Positions 25,612 to 38,306 of a stretch of 64,000 bases of DNA are shown piece by piece. Source of the stretch: Melitaea cinxia (Eukaryota > Arthropoda > Insecta > Lepidoptera > Nymphalidae); contig NC_059396.1 of assembly GCF_905220565.1 (NCBI RefSeq), positions 10,327,206 through 10,391,205 of the forward strand, written 5' to 3'. A program made the translations under genes and the position numbers. A model generated the notes under the pieces. The model was given only the letters and a program-made list of their open reading frames with translations, had not been told where the DNA came from and did not search any database. Within the stretch, counting starts at the first letter, position 1. The number at the start of each line of letters is the position of its first letter.

Positions 25612-25880
25612 GAAGAAGAGACTGAGCTCAATCCACCACGCTGCTCCATTGTGGCTTGGCGAATACGTTACCCAATACATTACCTCGTTGATCTATCAGT
25701 TGTCTATGATAAGAAACGGGGTCGATAGCAAGACGTGCGCTGGACTACGGGGCACGGTGGGAAGACCCATTAGGACAGACATCCAGACCGTAAGCAAATG
25801 ATTATATATAAACAAATATCTACCCCGATCCGCGACCCAGCGAACGCTAGTGTTAAGGCGCCTACACGCGTCATTACAGC
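25612..25880 (-). mobile_element. SINE B copy, heavily diverged
   Basis: Order of blocks is kept (CCACGCTGCTCCATTGTGG, then GACGTGCGCTGGACTACGG, GGTGGGAAGACCCATTAGG, then the head remnant), but many bases differ. Older than the 41.7-kb copy. Confidence 0.55.
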
Positions 25881-26582
25881 ATTCAGAGCGGCTGGTATTT
25901 AACTTAAAATAACAAGTTACAAGATTTACACTTACGACTTTTCTTCTCTTCTCTAGACTTTTAATATCCAGAAAATAATCCCTGATGAAATTTATTTATT
26001 AAAAATTATCACACCTTTCTTTAGTGTAACAAATATTATTCTTTTGTTATTCATTATAAAGAGTACAATTTTGATTGCAATTTTTTTTTTAAATATATTT
26101 ATTTCACAATCTTTAAAAGGACCTAAATAAAGTACTAAGGAAAGATGTATGACGTAAATAATTTATTATGTAACATAATCTTGTAAATGTTCACTGACGT
26201 AAGGATGCCCAAAAGATACGATATATCGATATAATATGACATTATAGCCATGCGGTTCGCTGCGATATATCGTATTCCTAGTAAAATATTGTATCAACGT
26301 ATTGCATCAAACTATGACAGTATTTTGTTCATAATTATATTTATGCGGATCACATTACTTAACTGCATCGACCTGTATCATTTAAATCCTGTTTTAGTCT
26401 TCCTATGGTTGTATGGTAGCAACTTCCTGTTTAGTCTTTCTATCTAGTAAATATATATATTTTATTTGATAATTACGTCCATTTATATGATTTCTAAGCA
26501 AAACGCTAAGAGAGTAAACTAAAAAGCTACAATTTTATTTTTGTAATCTAAATATCTTATGTATCGATACAATATATACATA

Positions 26583-27025
26583 ATTGTGTTTGCTGGCAAA
26601 CGAAAAAAAACCGACTTCAATTACATCAACAAGTAATATAACGCAGGTAGACGAAAAAATAGTCAAGTAAATACGCATTATCAAAGATTACTCCAAAAGT
26701 TGTAATCAGATCTCAATGAAATTTAAATGTGACCACATGATAAACATCGGCTTTCGATTAAATTTAAAATCATCGAAATCTGTATACCCAGTAAAAAGTT
26801 ATGCGGATTTTCGAGGGTTTCCCTCGATTTCTCTGGCATCCCATCCTGGTTTCCTTATTATGGTACCACACTTAGGATATCTCCTTTCCACCTTTTTTTC
26901 AATTCGGCTAATTCGGCTCGGCTTCTGGCTTCCTTATCATGGTACCAGGAGGGATATCTCCTTTCCAACAACAAAAAAATATCAAAATTCAAGTTCATAA
27001 AGGACGAAGTTATCCCCGAACATAC

Positions 27026-27110
<85 letters not shown>

Positions 27111-27152
27111 CGGTCGAATTGAGTAACCTCCCTCTTTTTTGAAGCAGGTTAA
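26583..27152 (+). mobile_element. Repeat D, full length with long TA run
   Basis: Hairpin GTTTGCTGGCAAAC (26588-26601) to AAGCAGGTTAAAA. A block near 26835-26950 is partly duplicated (CTTCCTTATCATGGTACCA-type twice). A TA run of about 75 bases (27030-27105) precedes the right end. Confidence 0.7.
27030..27105. repeat. TA microsatellite
   Basis: Uninterrupted TA run inside a repeat D copy; the YIYIYI frame over it is not a gene. A similar run is at 6080-6155. Confidence 0.95.
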
Positions 27153-27556
27153 AAAATAATGCGAGTGGGTCTGAAAGTTCCAGTAGTATATTAACCGAAC
27201 ATTGATCTGAAGGAATGGATGCTAATTTTCTCCGAATAAGAAGTAACTCTTACTATAGTAAAATCTGTAGTGAATACGATAGTTAACAATTTCGTAATTT
27301 GATTAGATTCATAGAAATTAATTACACCTTAGATTAAGATTCGAATGACTTTAGAAACTGTTTTAATTTTAATAAAGGTCTATTAAGCAAGTCGAAAGTT
27401 GACAGATCAAAAGACTTGAAAAACGATTTGATCTTGGAGGACTTGTGTAATTTTGTGGAATAAATGGAGTATATACTTTAAACATTGCTTTTATCCCGAA
27501 CCCTACGCCTGTTTAATAATTGTAAAAAAAATACTATTTTAAATCTCAGAACATTT

Positions 27557-27850
27557 AACTGAGGTAGGGCACAGCAGGAATTTCCTGCTCAAAATACGGA
27601 GCAGCCCGACTGGGGTAGTACCTCGACCTTACAGAAGACCACAGCAAAATAATACTGTTTTCAAGCAGTATTGTGTTCCTGTTGGTGAGTAAGGTGACCA
27701 GAGCTCCTGGGGGGATTGGGGATTGGGTCGGCAACGCGCTTGCGATGCTTTTGGTGTTGCAGGTGTCTATAAGCTACGGCAATCACTTACCATCAGGTGA
27801 CCCGTACGCTTGTTTGCCGACTTAGTGACATAAAAAAAAAAAAAAAACAT
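27557..27850 (+). mobile_element. Repeat family G copy with poly-A end
   Basis: Same unit as 2590-2878, ending in a run of about 17 A. High identity to that copy points to recent movement. Confidence 0.6.
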
Positions 27851-29719
27851 TGTTTAAATAAATATAAAGAGACAGGCGTTTAGCATTTAAAAGTAATAGA
27901 TTCCCAACATTTTTAGATCACGAGCTGATATTACGATATGGATGATTTTAGCAGTCTCTGCACGCCACATGTAAGAAACAGCGCGCCAGAGCAATATATT
28001 TACATTTTTTGTAGCAACTCGCCCGCATGTAAAAACTGCCGGATGCTTAAATCATAGTAAGATGTTTATAAACGGTAAACGCTTGTACAATTATCAACCT
28101 TGATATTTATGTTTCCAGTTCTTCAATCAAACGTGTTCAAGACTATTTGCAAATATCTACTGACGAAAGTGAATGCCACTCAATTTTTAAAATGAATGGA
28201 AACACCAGTGTACTACTTCCACAGTCTATTTTATAATCTTTTATAGCCCATTTATATACAATGTTGCCGTATTTTACTATACAACAACATAACGTATATG
28301 CAGGGATGGATGTAAAAAGAATATACATAATCTGAAACACTTTCGTACTGCAGTTTGGCAAATATAACATTATACATGTCTCGGATTTTCTCTTAAGGTA
28401 TTTCCTATATATTATCTCAGCAATTATGATATATTTTCATATAATTAAGCAAGTTCAAAATACATGTGTTCGATACACTATAATTTCAGTTCTATTCACA
28501 ATCATTAAACTTAAGAGCTAAATCAGATTATAGATATATAGTTATATTATAAAGTGGTTTTGTTCAAGTATCCTAGTAATATGTAACTTATATTTATTGG
28601 ATTTACCTTATCTTCCTAACCATGATAGATTTACCAAATAAGACTATAGTTTATTAGCAGTTTTTATTCGACATAGAGGCTTAAAGTTTTCAAAGTGTCT
28701 TTTTATATATAGTTTATGAATTGTGACAGTTTTTTTAAAATTCTTTTTGTAATTGACACTTAACCGATACGTACATAAACGTAGATAAAATTTTCACGTT
28801 CGTTTAGTTTTGGTATTGAAAGAGTGGTTAATTCAATTTTGAAACCTCGCTTTGATAAATGAACTTTCATCATTAAAGTGTCACTCAAGTTTTCACTTAA
28901 TTATTTCAGGTTTCTCAAAGTTGAGTCTACTGATTGCTCAAAACAAATTTTGGCAATATTGGCAACGAGAAGTGAAAGCAATTGTATTTTTTGAAAATTA
29001 TAACATCACAAGTATCTTGTACAAACTCGTCTATTGGCACCTAAAACGGATTTAGCATTTAATTCATATATGTTAGCTTTTTACTTTTAAAATAATTACC
29101 TACATTATGCCATTATCGAAAACAAACAATGGTATGGATATTTATTAATCTCTCTCAGGTCTGTTAACCGTCAAAATATTTTATATCCAGGACGTAATTC
29201 GTCTAAATAGAATGATTAATCCTTTCGTATAAATACTACACGAATAACTAGTATTTCAATTTATAATTTACTACTCTTTCAGTTGTTATTAATTTCAAAT
29301 TATTAGTATTACATTTGCTCTTTGTCTTCAGTACTAACACAATTCCTGGCTTTGTGGTGAAGACGGAGTAGATGATGCTATTCTAGTAGGCTTAAACGTT
29401 GCCACAATGTACGAATATCAAGAATTACGAGTATCAAACTGTAAACGGTAATATATTATAAGCTAGTCTGAGATCTAAAAAGTAAAGAAGGACTCAAAGC
29501 TATTTAAATTCACATTGAAGCGTATTGTAAATATCATATACTTTCAGGAATGACGTCCAGAAGTCCCAATGTGGCGTCAAATTTATTCATCGTTCACAAC
29601 CGCCTAAAAATTAAAATTAGCTTTAAATTAACAATCAACATTCGTTAAAGTTCATATAGATTTATCCAGATTCGGCAGTGAAGAAAAATTCAAAAGAATG
29701 ATACATACCCAGAACATAT
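27851..29719. other. AT-rich stretch, nothing seen
   Basis: Only short frames without domains (28143-28370 minus, 28852-29055 plus). Confidence 0.5.
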
Positions 29720-29982
29720 CTATACTAATATCAGGAACTACTGGTACGATTTGAAAAATTCTTTCAGTGTTAGATATCCCATTTATCGAAAAAGGCTATT
29801 ATCATCACGCTAAGACCAATAGGAGCAGAGCACTAATGAAGAATGTTTCAAAATCGGGTTTTTTTTCCTTTTGAGAGCTTCCGCTGCGTGCGCTGCGTAA
29901 ACAATTAAAGTTTCGCAAAAATCATGTATGACAGAATTGTTCCTATTCCACGAGGACGAAGTCGCGAGCAGGAGCTAGTTGT
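29720..29982 (+). mobile_element. Helitron-like repeat with CTAGT end
   Basis: Starts near CTATACTAATATCAGGAAC, passes GATTTGAAAAATTCTTTCAG and ends GAAGTCGCGAGCAGGAGCTAGT. Same ends as 63770-63990. Confidence 0.55.
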
Positions 29983-30639
29983 ATAATATACTCGTTTTAA
30001 ATGAATTAAGCAGTGGGCAGCTTTGAGTGGGGTAATTGGGGCATGGGGTAAATAAAGTTAATGGATTAAATGGTCGAGTGTTGCGGTACCGTCTATTTAT
30101 AAACATTCGACTTTATTCAATTCAAATTTAAAATTATTTATTAAAAAAATTATGATATTATACACACTTACAATTTACAGCTAAAGATCAATCTTAAACC
30201 CTTATCATATAATTTTTCAAAATTAATTTAGGAGTTACGAGGGAACATAGGAATTGAGTACTAAGTAACCACATAATAATAAAGTCGGTGTAAATTTTCA
30301 AGTCAATTTTCTACTTAAAAATAAAGCATAATAAAGTTTAGCATCAAAATACTAGTTTATCTTTATAGTGCCCAGCTTTCATCATAAAGTACTACAAAAA
30401 AGTGTTGTAAAACTGCCGATAAACCATTTATAGCGTACAAAGCCTACAGAATTTAATAAGCTTTTCATCAGAACGGGTTTATAGACTATATTGCGTTCGC
30501 CAACCCAAACTCTTTTTAATATTAATACGCACTAAGTTTATGTTAACATTAATACGTGAAGCAAAAACTTTGTATCCCTTTTTACAAAAATTGCGCGGAC
30601 GGAGGAGTATAAAATTTCGCACATTTATAGTTTATTGAT

Positions 30640-30795
30640 TTATTTTATTTAATACTTTATTGTACACCACAAATATATTACAAACAAAGCATAAAGATAG
30701 TTACAGACAGTGAAGTACAATGGGTGGACTTATGGCTAATTAGCCATTTCTTTCAGACAACCCAGACATAAAAAGGAAACTTATTATCTAAATTG
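30640..30795 (-). mobile_element. LINE 3' tail, family C
   Basis: Reverse-strand copy: TTTATTGTACACCACAAATA to AGCCATTTCTTTCAGACAAC. Confidence 0.6.
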
Positions 30796-30980
30796 GGTAG
30801 GTGGTGTAGATGTATAATAAACTTACTTTAAAATGTCTACATTCTAATACTTATAATAAAATAAAGAATTTATTATTATTATTAGTACTATTATTATAAA
30901 AAACACACAAATAAACTAAAATAAAAATATAATATATATTCTATCATAAACTAATAAAGTATGTGAGTTTATGCAGTGAA

Positions 30981-31013
30981 GGAGTGCAGAATGCTGAGAG
31001 CATTCTGCACTCC
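30981..31013. repeat. Perfect 15-bp hairpin
   Basis: GGAGTGCAGAATGCT (30981-30995), loop GAG, and the exact complement (30999-31013). It touches the SINE A copy. Confidence 0.85.
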
Positions 31014-31035
31014 ATATTTCAAATTTTCCATATTC

Positions 31036-31191
31036 CATATTTCAAAGCCCGCAGTTGGATGGTTATCCTGCTATCGGTCGGCTTTTTAAGTTCCAGGATG
31101 GTAGTGGAACCGTGTTATCTCTTAGTCGCCTCTTACGACACCCACGGGAAGAGAGGGGGTGGCTATATTCTCTAATGCCGTAGCCACACAA
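31036..31191 (-). mobile_element. SINE A copy, 5' half
   Basis: Reverse-strand copy from the TTTGAAATATGG junction to the head CTACGGCATTAGAGAATATAG. The half after the GCTGGCTTTGAAATAC block is missing. A perfect 15-bp hairpin lies just outside (30981-31013). Confidence 0.7.
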
Positions 31192-32013
31192 CATATTAAA
31201 CATTAAAATTTTTAATTAATTACAAACGGTACTATGGGTGTATCAGATATGTATACATAATCATATATATTTTTATAATAACGTATAGGAAGGATATTGA
31301 TGCGAGTTTTTAAAGATATTTAGTATTAGAATTATAACACCAAAGTAATGGGAACAATATTCCAGATTTTTGATCGTCATTATTTTTTTGTCGATCATAG
31401 GTGTCGCAAAGAAACGCAAAGCTTTCTTTGAGGTAGTGAGGTGTGACAGGGTGGAACAGTACACAATATAACAACGACATGTACAATTGTATTTTATTAT
31501 AATTAAATTTGAACAATCGACAATTTTGCTACGTTTGATGTTTTTTTTTTTTTCGTTACAGTAGCTCTCTAACAATTTTATGAAATATTATTAACAAACC
31601 TTTGATTTTATTTCAATATAAAAGACACAAATTCTCGATATTCCAAGAATATTATATAAAACATTTGAGAACTTTATGTTATCTCAAACAATCTTAAGTT
31701 TCTTTTGGAGTTCCTTCAAAAAATATAACAATGCTAAAATAATATTGTCAAAATTCAATATTTTAATTTTCTTCCTTTTTTGTTTTAGACAAATTTTATA
31801 TTGCATATTTTATATGTTACCAATGAAGCACGACTTTGTCCAGAAATCGTATTTGTCAACAATACAAACATTTATATTCATACAGTATTAGATCCAAAGA
31901 AAATACTTTATATTTATTAGTTAGTAACTGAGGCTGGTAATAACGGACTAGGAAACTAAACACCACCTACGGCTGTACCGTTCAGCGAAACATAGTACTT
32001 TTTTGTTAGTTTT

Positions 32014-32471
32014 TAACCAACTTCAAAAAGGAGGAGGTTCTTAATTCGATTGTTTTTATTTGATGTATGTGTGTCCTCAGAACTTTTGACGAGGTGGACC
32101 GATTTTGATACATATTTATTTTTTTCCAAAAAATGATGCACGTCATGTGTTTTCATTTAAATTTAATTGCGGTCTAACAAGTACGTTTCGAGTTAAATCT
32201 AATAATGCGTATTTACTTTTTTTTCGTCAAATTACATTGTATTATACGGCATAACTTTTCACTGTACCGATTTTGATGATTCTTTTTTCAATCAAAAACT
32301 GATGCTTGTTGTGTGGTCTCATTTAAATTTGATCGATATTTGATGACTACTTTTTGAGTGATCTTTGATAGCGCGCATTTACTTGACTATTTTTTGATTA
32401 TTATTCACTTACGTTGTATTACTTGTCTATGTAATTGAAGTCGGATTTGTTTCGTTTGCAAGCAAACACAA
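32014..32471 (-). mobile_element. Repeat D copy, upstream member of a pair
   Basis: TTAACCAACTTCAAAAAGGA to hairpin GTTTGCAAGCAAAC (32454-32467). A second copy in the same orientation begins 290 bases later. Confidence 0.65.
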
Positions 32472-32760
32472 TCATTTAATTTGAAACTATTCAAGTTAAT
32501 AGCACTGAAATGAAATTAAATTACTTGAAAATATTTATTTTGTCATCAGGTCAGCACACACTTATCAAACGTCAAAAAGATTGTTCAAAAAAAAAAAGAT
32601 AAGGTAGCATAAAATCAGTTAATTACAAAAAATTACATGTAAACATTAGATACATTACAAACTTAGATAATGTACGTAGTGTTTTATTGCTACTTTTGTT
32701 ATTATATATTTCAATATTGTTTATCGTAGTTTAAGTACTTTACAATTTGATTTATATTAT

Positions 32761-33199
32761 TTAACCGACTTCAAATAAGGAGGAGGTTACTCATTTCAAC
32801 CGTATATGTATGTATATATATGTATGTTCGGGGATTTCGACTTCGTCGTTTATGAACCGATTTTGATAATCCTTTAAAGAAAGGAGATGTCCTAAGTGTG
32901 GTACCATGATAAGGAAACCAGGATCTGATCATAGGATCCCAGAGAAATCGAGGGAAACACAAAAATTCACATAGCTTTTTACTGGGTGTACCGATTTTGA
33001 TGATTTTTAATTTAATCGAAAGCTGATGTTTATCATGTGGTCACATTTAAATTTCATCGAGACCGGACCGGTTTTATTCGACAACTTTTGGAGTAATCTT
33101 TGATATTGCGTATTTACTTGACTTTTCGCCTACCTACGTTGTATTACTTGTCGATGTAATTGAAATCGGTTTTTTTCGTTTTCCAGAAAACACAATTAT
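32761..33199 (-). mobile_element. Repeat D copy with a compensated hairpin
   Basis: TTAACCGACTTCAAATAAGG to hairpin GTTTTCCAGAAAAC (33178-33191), in which both arms differ from other copies but still pair. Confidence 0.65.
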
Positions 33200-33367
33200 T
33201 TCATCTCCTCCTTCTTCTGTGGTTAACAATAGAAATAATTAATTTCAGCACAAGCATCGATATTAAAATTTTACGAATGTGTTTTCCTGAAAATGATTTG
33301 TATATTAATGATTATATACTTATTTTTTAATTTTTACATAATGGGGCATTTATAAATTCGATCTAAA

Positions 33368-33525
33368 TCTATATATAAATAAATTTCGTGTCACGATATA
33401 TGTTCAGATAAACTCCGAAACTACTGAACAAATTTGTTTTTATCTCAATTTGGTATGTAAGCAATCAAATTTGGTAGCTGGTGTCCGGACAGGTCAACGT
33501 CTTCCGGGTCCCCTAGTAATACTAT
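33368..33525 (+). mobile_element. Helitron-like repeat with CTAGT end
   Basis: CTATATATAAATAAATTTCG, AACTCCGAAACTACTGAAC and end GGGTCCCCTAGTAATA. About 158 bases. Confidence 0.5.
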
Positions 33526-33839
33526 AATTATTTACAATAATCTTTTGTATGATGTCAATTAATGAAACATTATTTTTAATTATGAACCGAATTCTTATTA
33601 AATTATTTTATTTGTACAGTTATTTTTTTTACAAAAATTGTATTTTAAAGTCTATTCCTTATATTTTTTTTTTTAGCAAAACCATTTATTTTTCATTCGT
33701 TATGATTAATATTAAAAAAAAATTACAATGCTCGACAGTTAAATTATTTGCCGTAATGTTACATATCCATATAAAATCAAAAGAAGACCAAATCATTCCT
33801 CAAACTTTTATTTCACACCAATTATCTGTGTTTATTGTA

Positions 33840-33918
33840 ATTATATTTACATTAACTTAACTTAAACGTAAACTTAACGTAACTATATTTACATTAATTT
33901 AACTAACTTAACGTACTT
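33840..33918. repeat. Imperfect tandem repeat, about 40-bp unit, two copies
   Basis: Two units built of TATATTTACATTAA and ACTTAACGTA blocks. Confidence 0.55.
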
Positions 33919-34148
33919 CATGGCAACGCTATTATTAACGGCGATATTTATGTTAATCGGAACCACCGGTCACGAATTGTTGTGAACATAAATGTTATTT
34001 AGTAATATGCGATAACAACAAATCATTTCAGTACTCAGCTACGTTAAATATTTAGTTTTAATTACATCACTATACAATATATAACAGAAATTTAAGCGAA
34101 TTAATTTTGTACAATCATATACAGAAGAAATAATAGTATATTATTTTT

Positions 34149-34376
34149 GAAGTGAAACGTCTTTAGGCGCATGAAGGTAAAATTTTTACGCATGAAACTG
34201 CAACGTTTTGATGAAACGGCAGCGTTTTGAAGAAACGGCAACGTTTTGAAGAAACGGCAACGTTTTGATGGACGGCAACGTTTTTGTCGATGGCGCTGGA
34301 ACGGAAATCTAAAGCTTTAGATTTGTATAAATATAAACGAGACTTAAAAATTAGTTTGCCAAAGAAGTTTCACTTC
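34149..34376. mobile_element. MITE-like element with a 19-bp minisatellite
   Basis: Ends are inverted repeats: GAAGTGAAACGTCTTTAGGC on the left and, read in reverse, GAAGTGAAACTTCTTTGGC on the right. Inside, 34194-34286 holds five tandem units of GAAACGGCAACGTTTTGAA with few changes. Non-coding. Confidence 0.6.
34194..34286. repeat. 19-bp minisatellite, five units
   Basis: Units start at 34194, 34213, 34232, 34251 and 34270; the last is 17 bases. Each holds CGGCAACGTT or a close form. Confidence 0.8.
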
Positions 34377-35207
34377 TGATATGAGGAGGTGATTAAGTGT
34401 TTCTTCGTATGCTATGAGCCGAGAACTCATTTAACTGCGTAGCTTTTGGAATTAGGATTCACTCAGCGAACAAATTAGTTGAAAAACAAAAAAAAATGTT
34501 TTCAATTTAAAATTAATGTATCAGAAATATACACACGGAGGCAGTGTGTTCAATAATAATATAACCTTTACGTAAAATCATTATGTTTTTTATTATTATT
34601 TTCTCCATTACACGAACAACTCTATTACGGACAAAATAATATTTGTTAAGTCTACGTTTAGTACATTATAAGAAAGTTGTTTTGTTAACTTTAAGCAATA
34701 AAATACAAAAGATGCTATGTTACATTTAACAATTTAATAATCGTGTTATTCTTTATGGACTATATTGATTATAGCTACATCATATGAAGATAAAAAATGA
34801 TCTAAAACTAGTCTATTTAATTGAATGAAACTCGTTTGATTTGTTTAGTCAAAAAGTTTACTCCTGAATGACATTCTTACTCTAATAATGAGCCAAACTT
34901 TGTAGCCCTTTTTGCGAAAATTGCGCGGACGTAGGAGTATGAAATTTTTCACACTTATAGTTTACATAGACAAGGATTGTAGAACGCTATTTTTTTTTAT
35001 TATGCATAAAAATACATCACATCAATAAAAAAAATATTACACTCTAATGTATTTGACATATGCGCTATGGATACTCTTTTGTTTATTATTATAGAAGTAT
35101 AGTCTTTGACAACGGAACCTTAACAATGTTCAAACTTATAATTTAAATTATTTATGGTCGAATTTTGACCACTGAGCGACCACTAGTAATATATAGTAAT
35201 ATATATA

Positions 35208-35480
35208 TAAGCCTCTAACATCCCACTGCTGGGTGGTGACGGCCTCTTTCTCCATGTAAGAGAAATATTGAAGCTTAATCTCGAATCATAATATTTATGA
35301 CAACAACTGGGACCGACGGCTTTACGTGCTCTCCGAGGCACCGTGGGAAGACCCACAAGAATAGATATCCAAACCGAAAAGAAATATTTGTACAAATATA
35401 AATATCCATTCCGAGCGGAAATTGAACCAACAAATCGGCAGCGTTTTAAGCGACTAAGTAAGCCGTATGACGTTATTCAA
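35208..35480 (-). mobile_element. SINE B copy, diverged
   Basis: Minus-strand copy: tail at CATCCCACTGCTGGG, body with GGCTTTACGTGCTCTCCGAG, and head remnant TCCGCTCGGAATGG. Several short deletions. Confidence 0.65.
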
Positions 35481-36407
35481 TACGGAAGAACACCCAAGGT
35501 GGCGAAATAGTTATTTTTAATGCACTCGTACAATATTTGTAGGAGTATATAGGAAAGGGGTTACTGAGAGTAACTCGAAAAATAAATTGACGTTAATCTA
35601 AAAATAATAAAATAAACTTTTTCTTTAAAATTTTTACTATCAACACACAATCTTATTACACAATTTATATGCATAAAAGCTTATCGCGAAATTTACCGAT
35701 GTAGATAAACAAGGAAATTGAATAACTTGAACTGAGTTTTCAAACTAAGAAAATACGAATACTGTTTCGACGAGTACATTTTTAGCGCATATAAAATAAA
35801 AGCTTATTTCTTATATTTTATACTATTATATTTAGAAAAAAGTTTTTTTTAATTTATTAAAATTACCCATTGTGTGTGTTAAAGACGTTAGGAAGTTAGG
35901 GGTACCTATGAGAGCTTTCTAGAGGTTTGTTTAATATCTCTGCTATACATACGTTATCAAATTAAGGGTTGATTATATCAATAAAAAGTAAGAAAGAAAA
36001 ATCATATTTTCATTTGGGAATTTTTCGGAGTTACGGGACGTATAAAATAAATTCATGAACACATCCCTTTTTTTGCGTATTTGATTCTTTTTTACAAATA
36101 TTGTTTTTATCCATTTAACACTTTTAAAAACTCAAGATACCAACATATAAAGACAGAAAAAACGTAAAAGCAATAAGTGACATAGCCGTGATGTATTGTA
36201 GCGTTAACGTGATAGTCGTAACAAATGGGCACGTAAGCGTTTATTTCTTAGAACACAAGATTGCTGTTTTTAATTAAGTTCCATTTAAGTTCAATAATAT
36301 TACACAAAAATTACCTAATTTTTGTGTGGTAGTAAAACTTTTATAACATTTCAATTTTGCACTTATTTTTACAACTTAATTAAAAATGATTCTTAGTGTT
36401 ATACATT

Positions 36408-36560
36408 ACTAGCTGACTCAGCCACGCGTTGCTGTGGCTTAGTAATTATAATTTAATAAAATATATGTAAATTCTATATCAAAACGCGCCATCAATAATT
36501 TAAAAATATAAATACGGTGCCATCTACCGGATATCTTTGCAACTTAGATGCCAAACCGCC
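36408..36560 (-). mobile_element. Helitron-like repeat with CTAGT end
   Basis: On the minus strand it ends AGTCAGCTAGT after GCCACAGCAACGCGTGGC, which can form a GC-rich stem. The other end is unclear. Confidence 0.45.
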
Positions 36561-37028
36561 ATCTATTAAGATTTTATAGAACTAACCGATAAATACACAC
36601 TAAAGTCGTATATTAAACATTTAATTTGCAAGAACAAATATTGAAATCTATGATTGAGATAAAAAGTAGTCAGTAGCTTCGAAACGAAATATGTTGAATG
36701 TTCTACTTATAGTTGGCTATTTAAAAACTAAGATGAGCTATCTCAATTGAATAATATTTTATCAACAGATAAATGATATTAGGACTGTAAAACTATTTTG
36801 GATTTGTCTAGAATTATAGTACCGCTGTGTCAACCTTGCACTTTAGGAGTAATTATAGTTGTATTATTTTACGTCTACCTCATTTGGATAGTTTTACGTC
36901 TACCTCATTTGATTTTTGTCAGTAACTGTATCTTTGTGGTTTTTCTGACAGAAATCTCTTCTAGGGATAAATAGAACCTATTCATTTATTTTAATAACTT
37001 ACATTTTATAATTTACTTAAACCATAAT

Positions 37029-37285
37029 GTTCAGTCAGTCAGTTCAGCATTTGCAGTTCGCTGCTGGAGCTAGGCCTCCCTAAGTTCATGCCATACATCT
37101 TGGTGTTCCGCAATCCTCATCTAGTCTACACCGGCAATCTTACGTAGATCGTCGGTACAGCGGACCGAAGGACGTCCCACAGTGCGTTTGCCAAGACGGT
37201 CTCCACTCCAGGACACTTCTGCTCCAACGGCCATCGTTCCTGCGACACAGGTGACCAGCGCATTGCCATATTATCTTGCTAATTC
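37029..37285 (-). pseudogene. RTE-type LINE C-terminal fragment
   Basis: On the minus strand, 37262 down to about 37140 encodes WQCAGHLCRRNDGRWSRSVL and then EWRPSWQTHCGTSF, the conserved end of RTE reverse transcriptases (AGHLCRRxDGRW, LEWRP). The adjoining plus-strand sequence at 37030-37100 resembles a minus-strand RTE tail (CTGGAGCTAGGCCTCCCTAAG). Frameshifts follow the WRP block. It is next to an RTE piece in the opposite orientation. Confidence 0.65.
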
Positions 37286-37286
37286 T

Positions 37287-37497
37287 GAACTTCGAAGAAC
37301 TTCGAGGATTCCGCAATGCGCGATGACAAAAGTCTTCGTACAATGCGTCCTGCCTGTGTTAACATACGGAACCAAGACGTGGACACTGACGAATGGACTG
37401 ATCCACAATAATTATATATTGCTTTAATTAATGCCATTTTTGGCGAGAACTTGTGGAGGCCTATGTCCAGCAGCGAACTGCGATAGGCTGAAGTGAG
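37287..37497 (+). pseudogene. RTE-type LINE fragments joined to an RTE tail
   Basis: Plus-strand frame 37290-37410 encodes RIPQCAMTKVFVQCVLPVLT followed by YGTKTWTLTNGL, the RTE block just after the catalytic domain. After about 40 unrelated bases, 37441-37497 carries the RTE 3' end (GTGGAGGCCTATGTCCAGCA through ATAGGCTGAAGTGA). The order shows an internal deletion. Confidence 0.6.
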
Positions 37498-37814
37498 TGA
37501 GTGATTTAATTAAGATAAAACCCACTATAAAAGTGTTTTAATTGACCTCTATTTCATTTCTTTATGTTATGTATATTCTAGTATTTTCCGCTACACTGAC
37601 CGTATCGATGAATACTCTACGAAAGGTCTAACAATAACGATTTTAAAGACAGACATACGGACGTACTTAAGAGCCTGAATTATTAACTTTTGCTTGCGCC
37701 CTCACTACTCTTTTTTTGCACTTGTAAAAACGTCGGAGAAAATTGCCGGACTACATAAACTAAAGCCTTAAAAAATTTCAGAAGTGCTTTATATGTTAAT
37801 ATCCGTGTAATACA

Positions 37815-38306
37815 CCATACAGGTGTTTGCAGTGGTCTGAGTGTTTGTGCAGTACTTGTGGGTCTCCCCACCGTTCCTCGGAGAGCACGTTAAGCCGTCG
37901 GTACCGGTTGTTATCATGTACACCTGATAGCGTTTGTTACTCATAGTAAGCAATATATCTGCCAGTTCTGCCCCCCTGCACCCATGCAGCGCTCCATTTC
38001 AAGTCTCCACTGGGGCTACAAATTCAAACATTTATTAGTCTATTATAATTAAGCGATTTGACATAATTTTCTACACTTTTTTTCTATTACTGGCCGGAGC
38101 GTATTCTTCTGACTCACTCAAAACTATGTCTCATGTCATCCATCTTCGCAATAAAAAAACCCAATTGTTTACCAACTTATTTAAAAAAAAATATATATCT
38201 GCCAACCCGCATTGGAGCAGCGTAGTGGTTTAAGCTCTGATCGTTCTCCTACATGCGGAAAGAGGCTTATGCCCAGCAGTGGGATATTACAGGCTGAAGC
38301 AATCCG
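37815..38306 (+). mobile_element. SINE B copy in two parts
   Basis: Body at 37815-37985 (GGAGAGCACGTTAAGCCGTC) and end at 38198-38306 (GGAGCAGCGTAGTGGTTTAA, then CCCAGCAGTGGGATATTACA and GGCTGAAG). About 210 bases of unrelated AT-rich DNA separate them, either an insertion or two copies in a row. Confidence 0.65.

Noticed and set aside
34194..34286. CRISPR-like direct repeats
   Set aside because: Units are contiguous with no spacers; an ordinary minisatellite in a eukaryotic genome.
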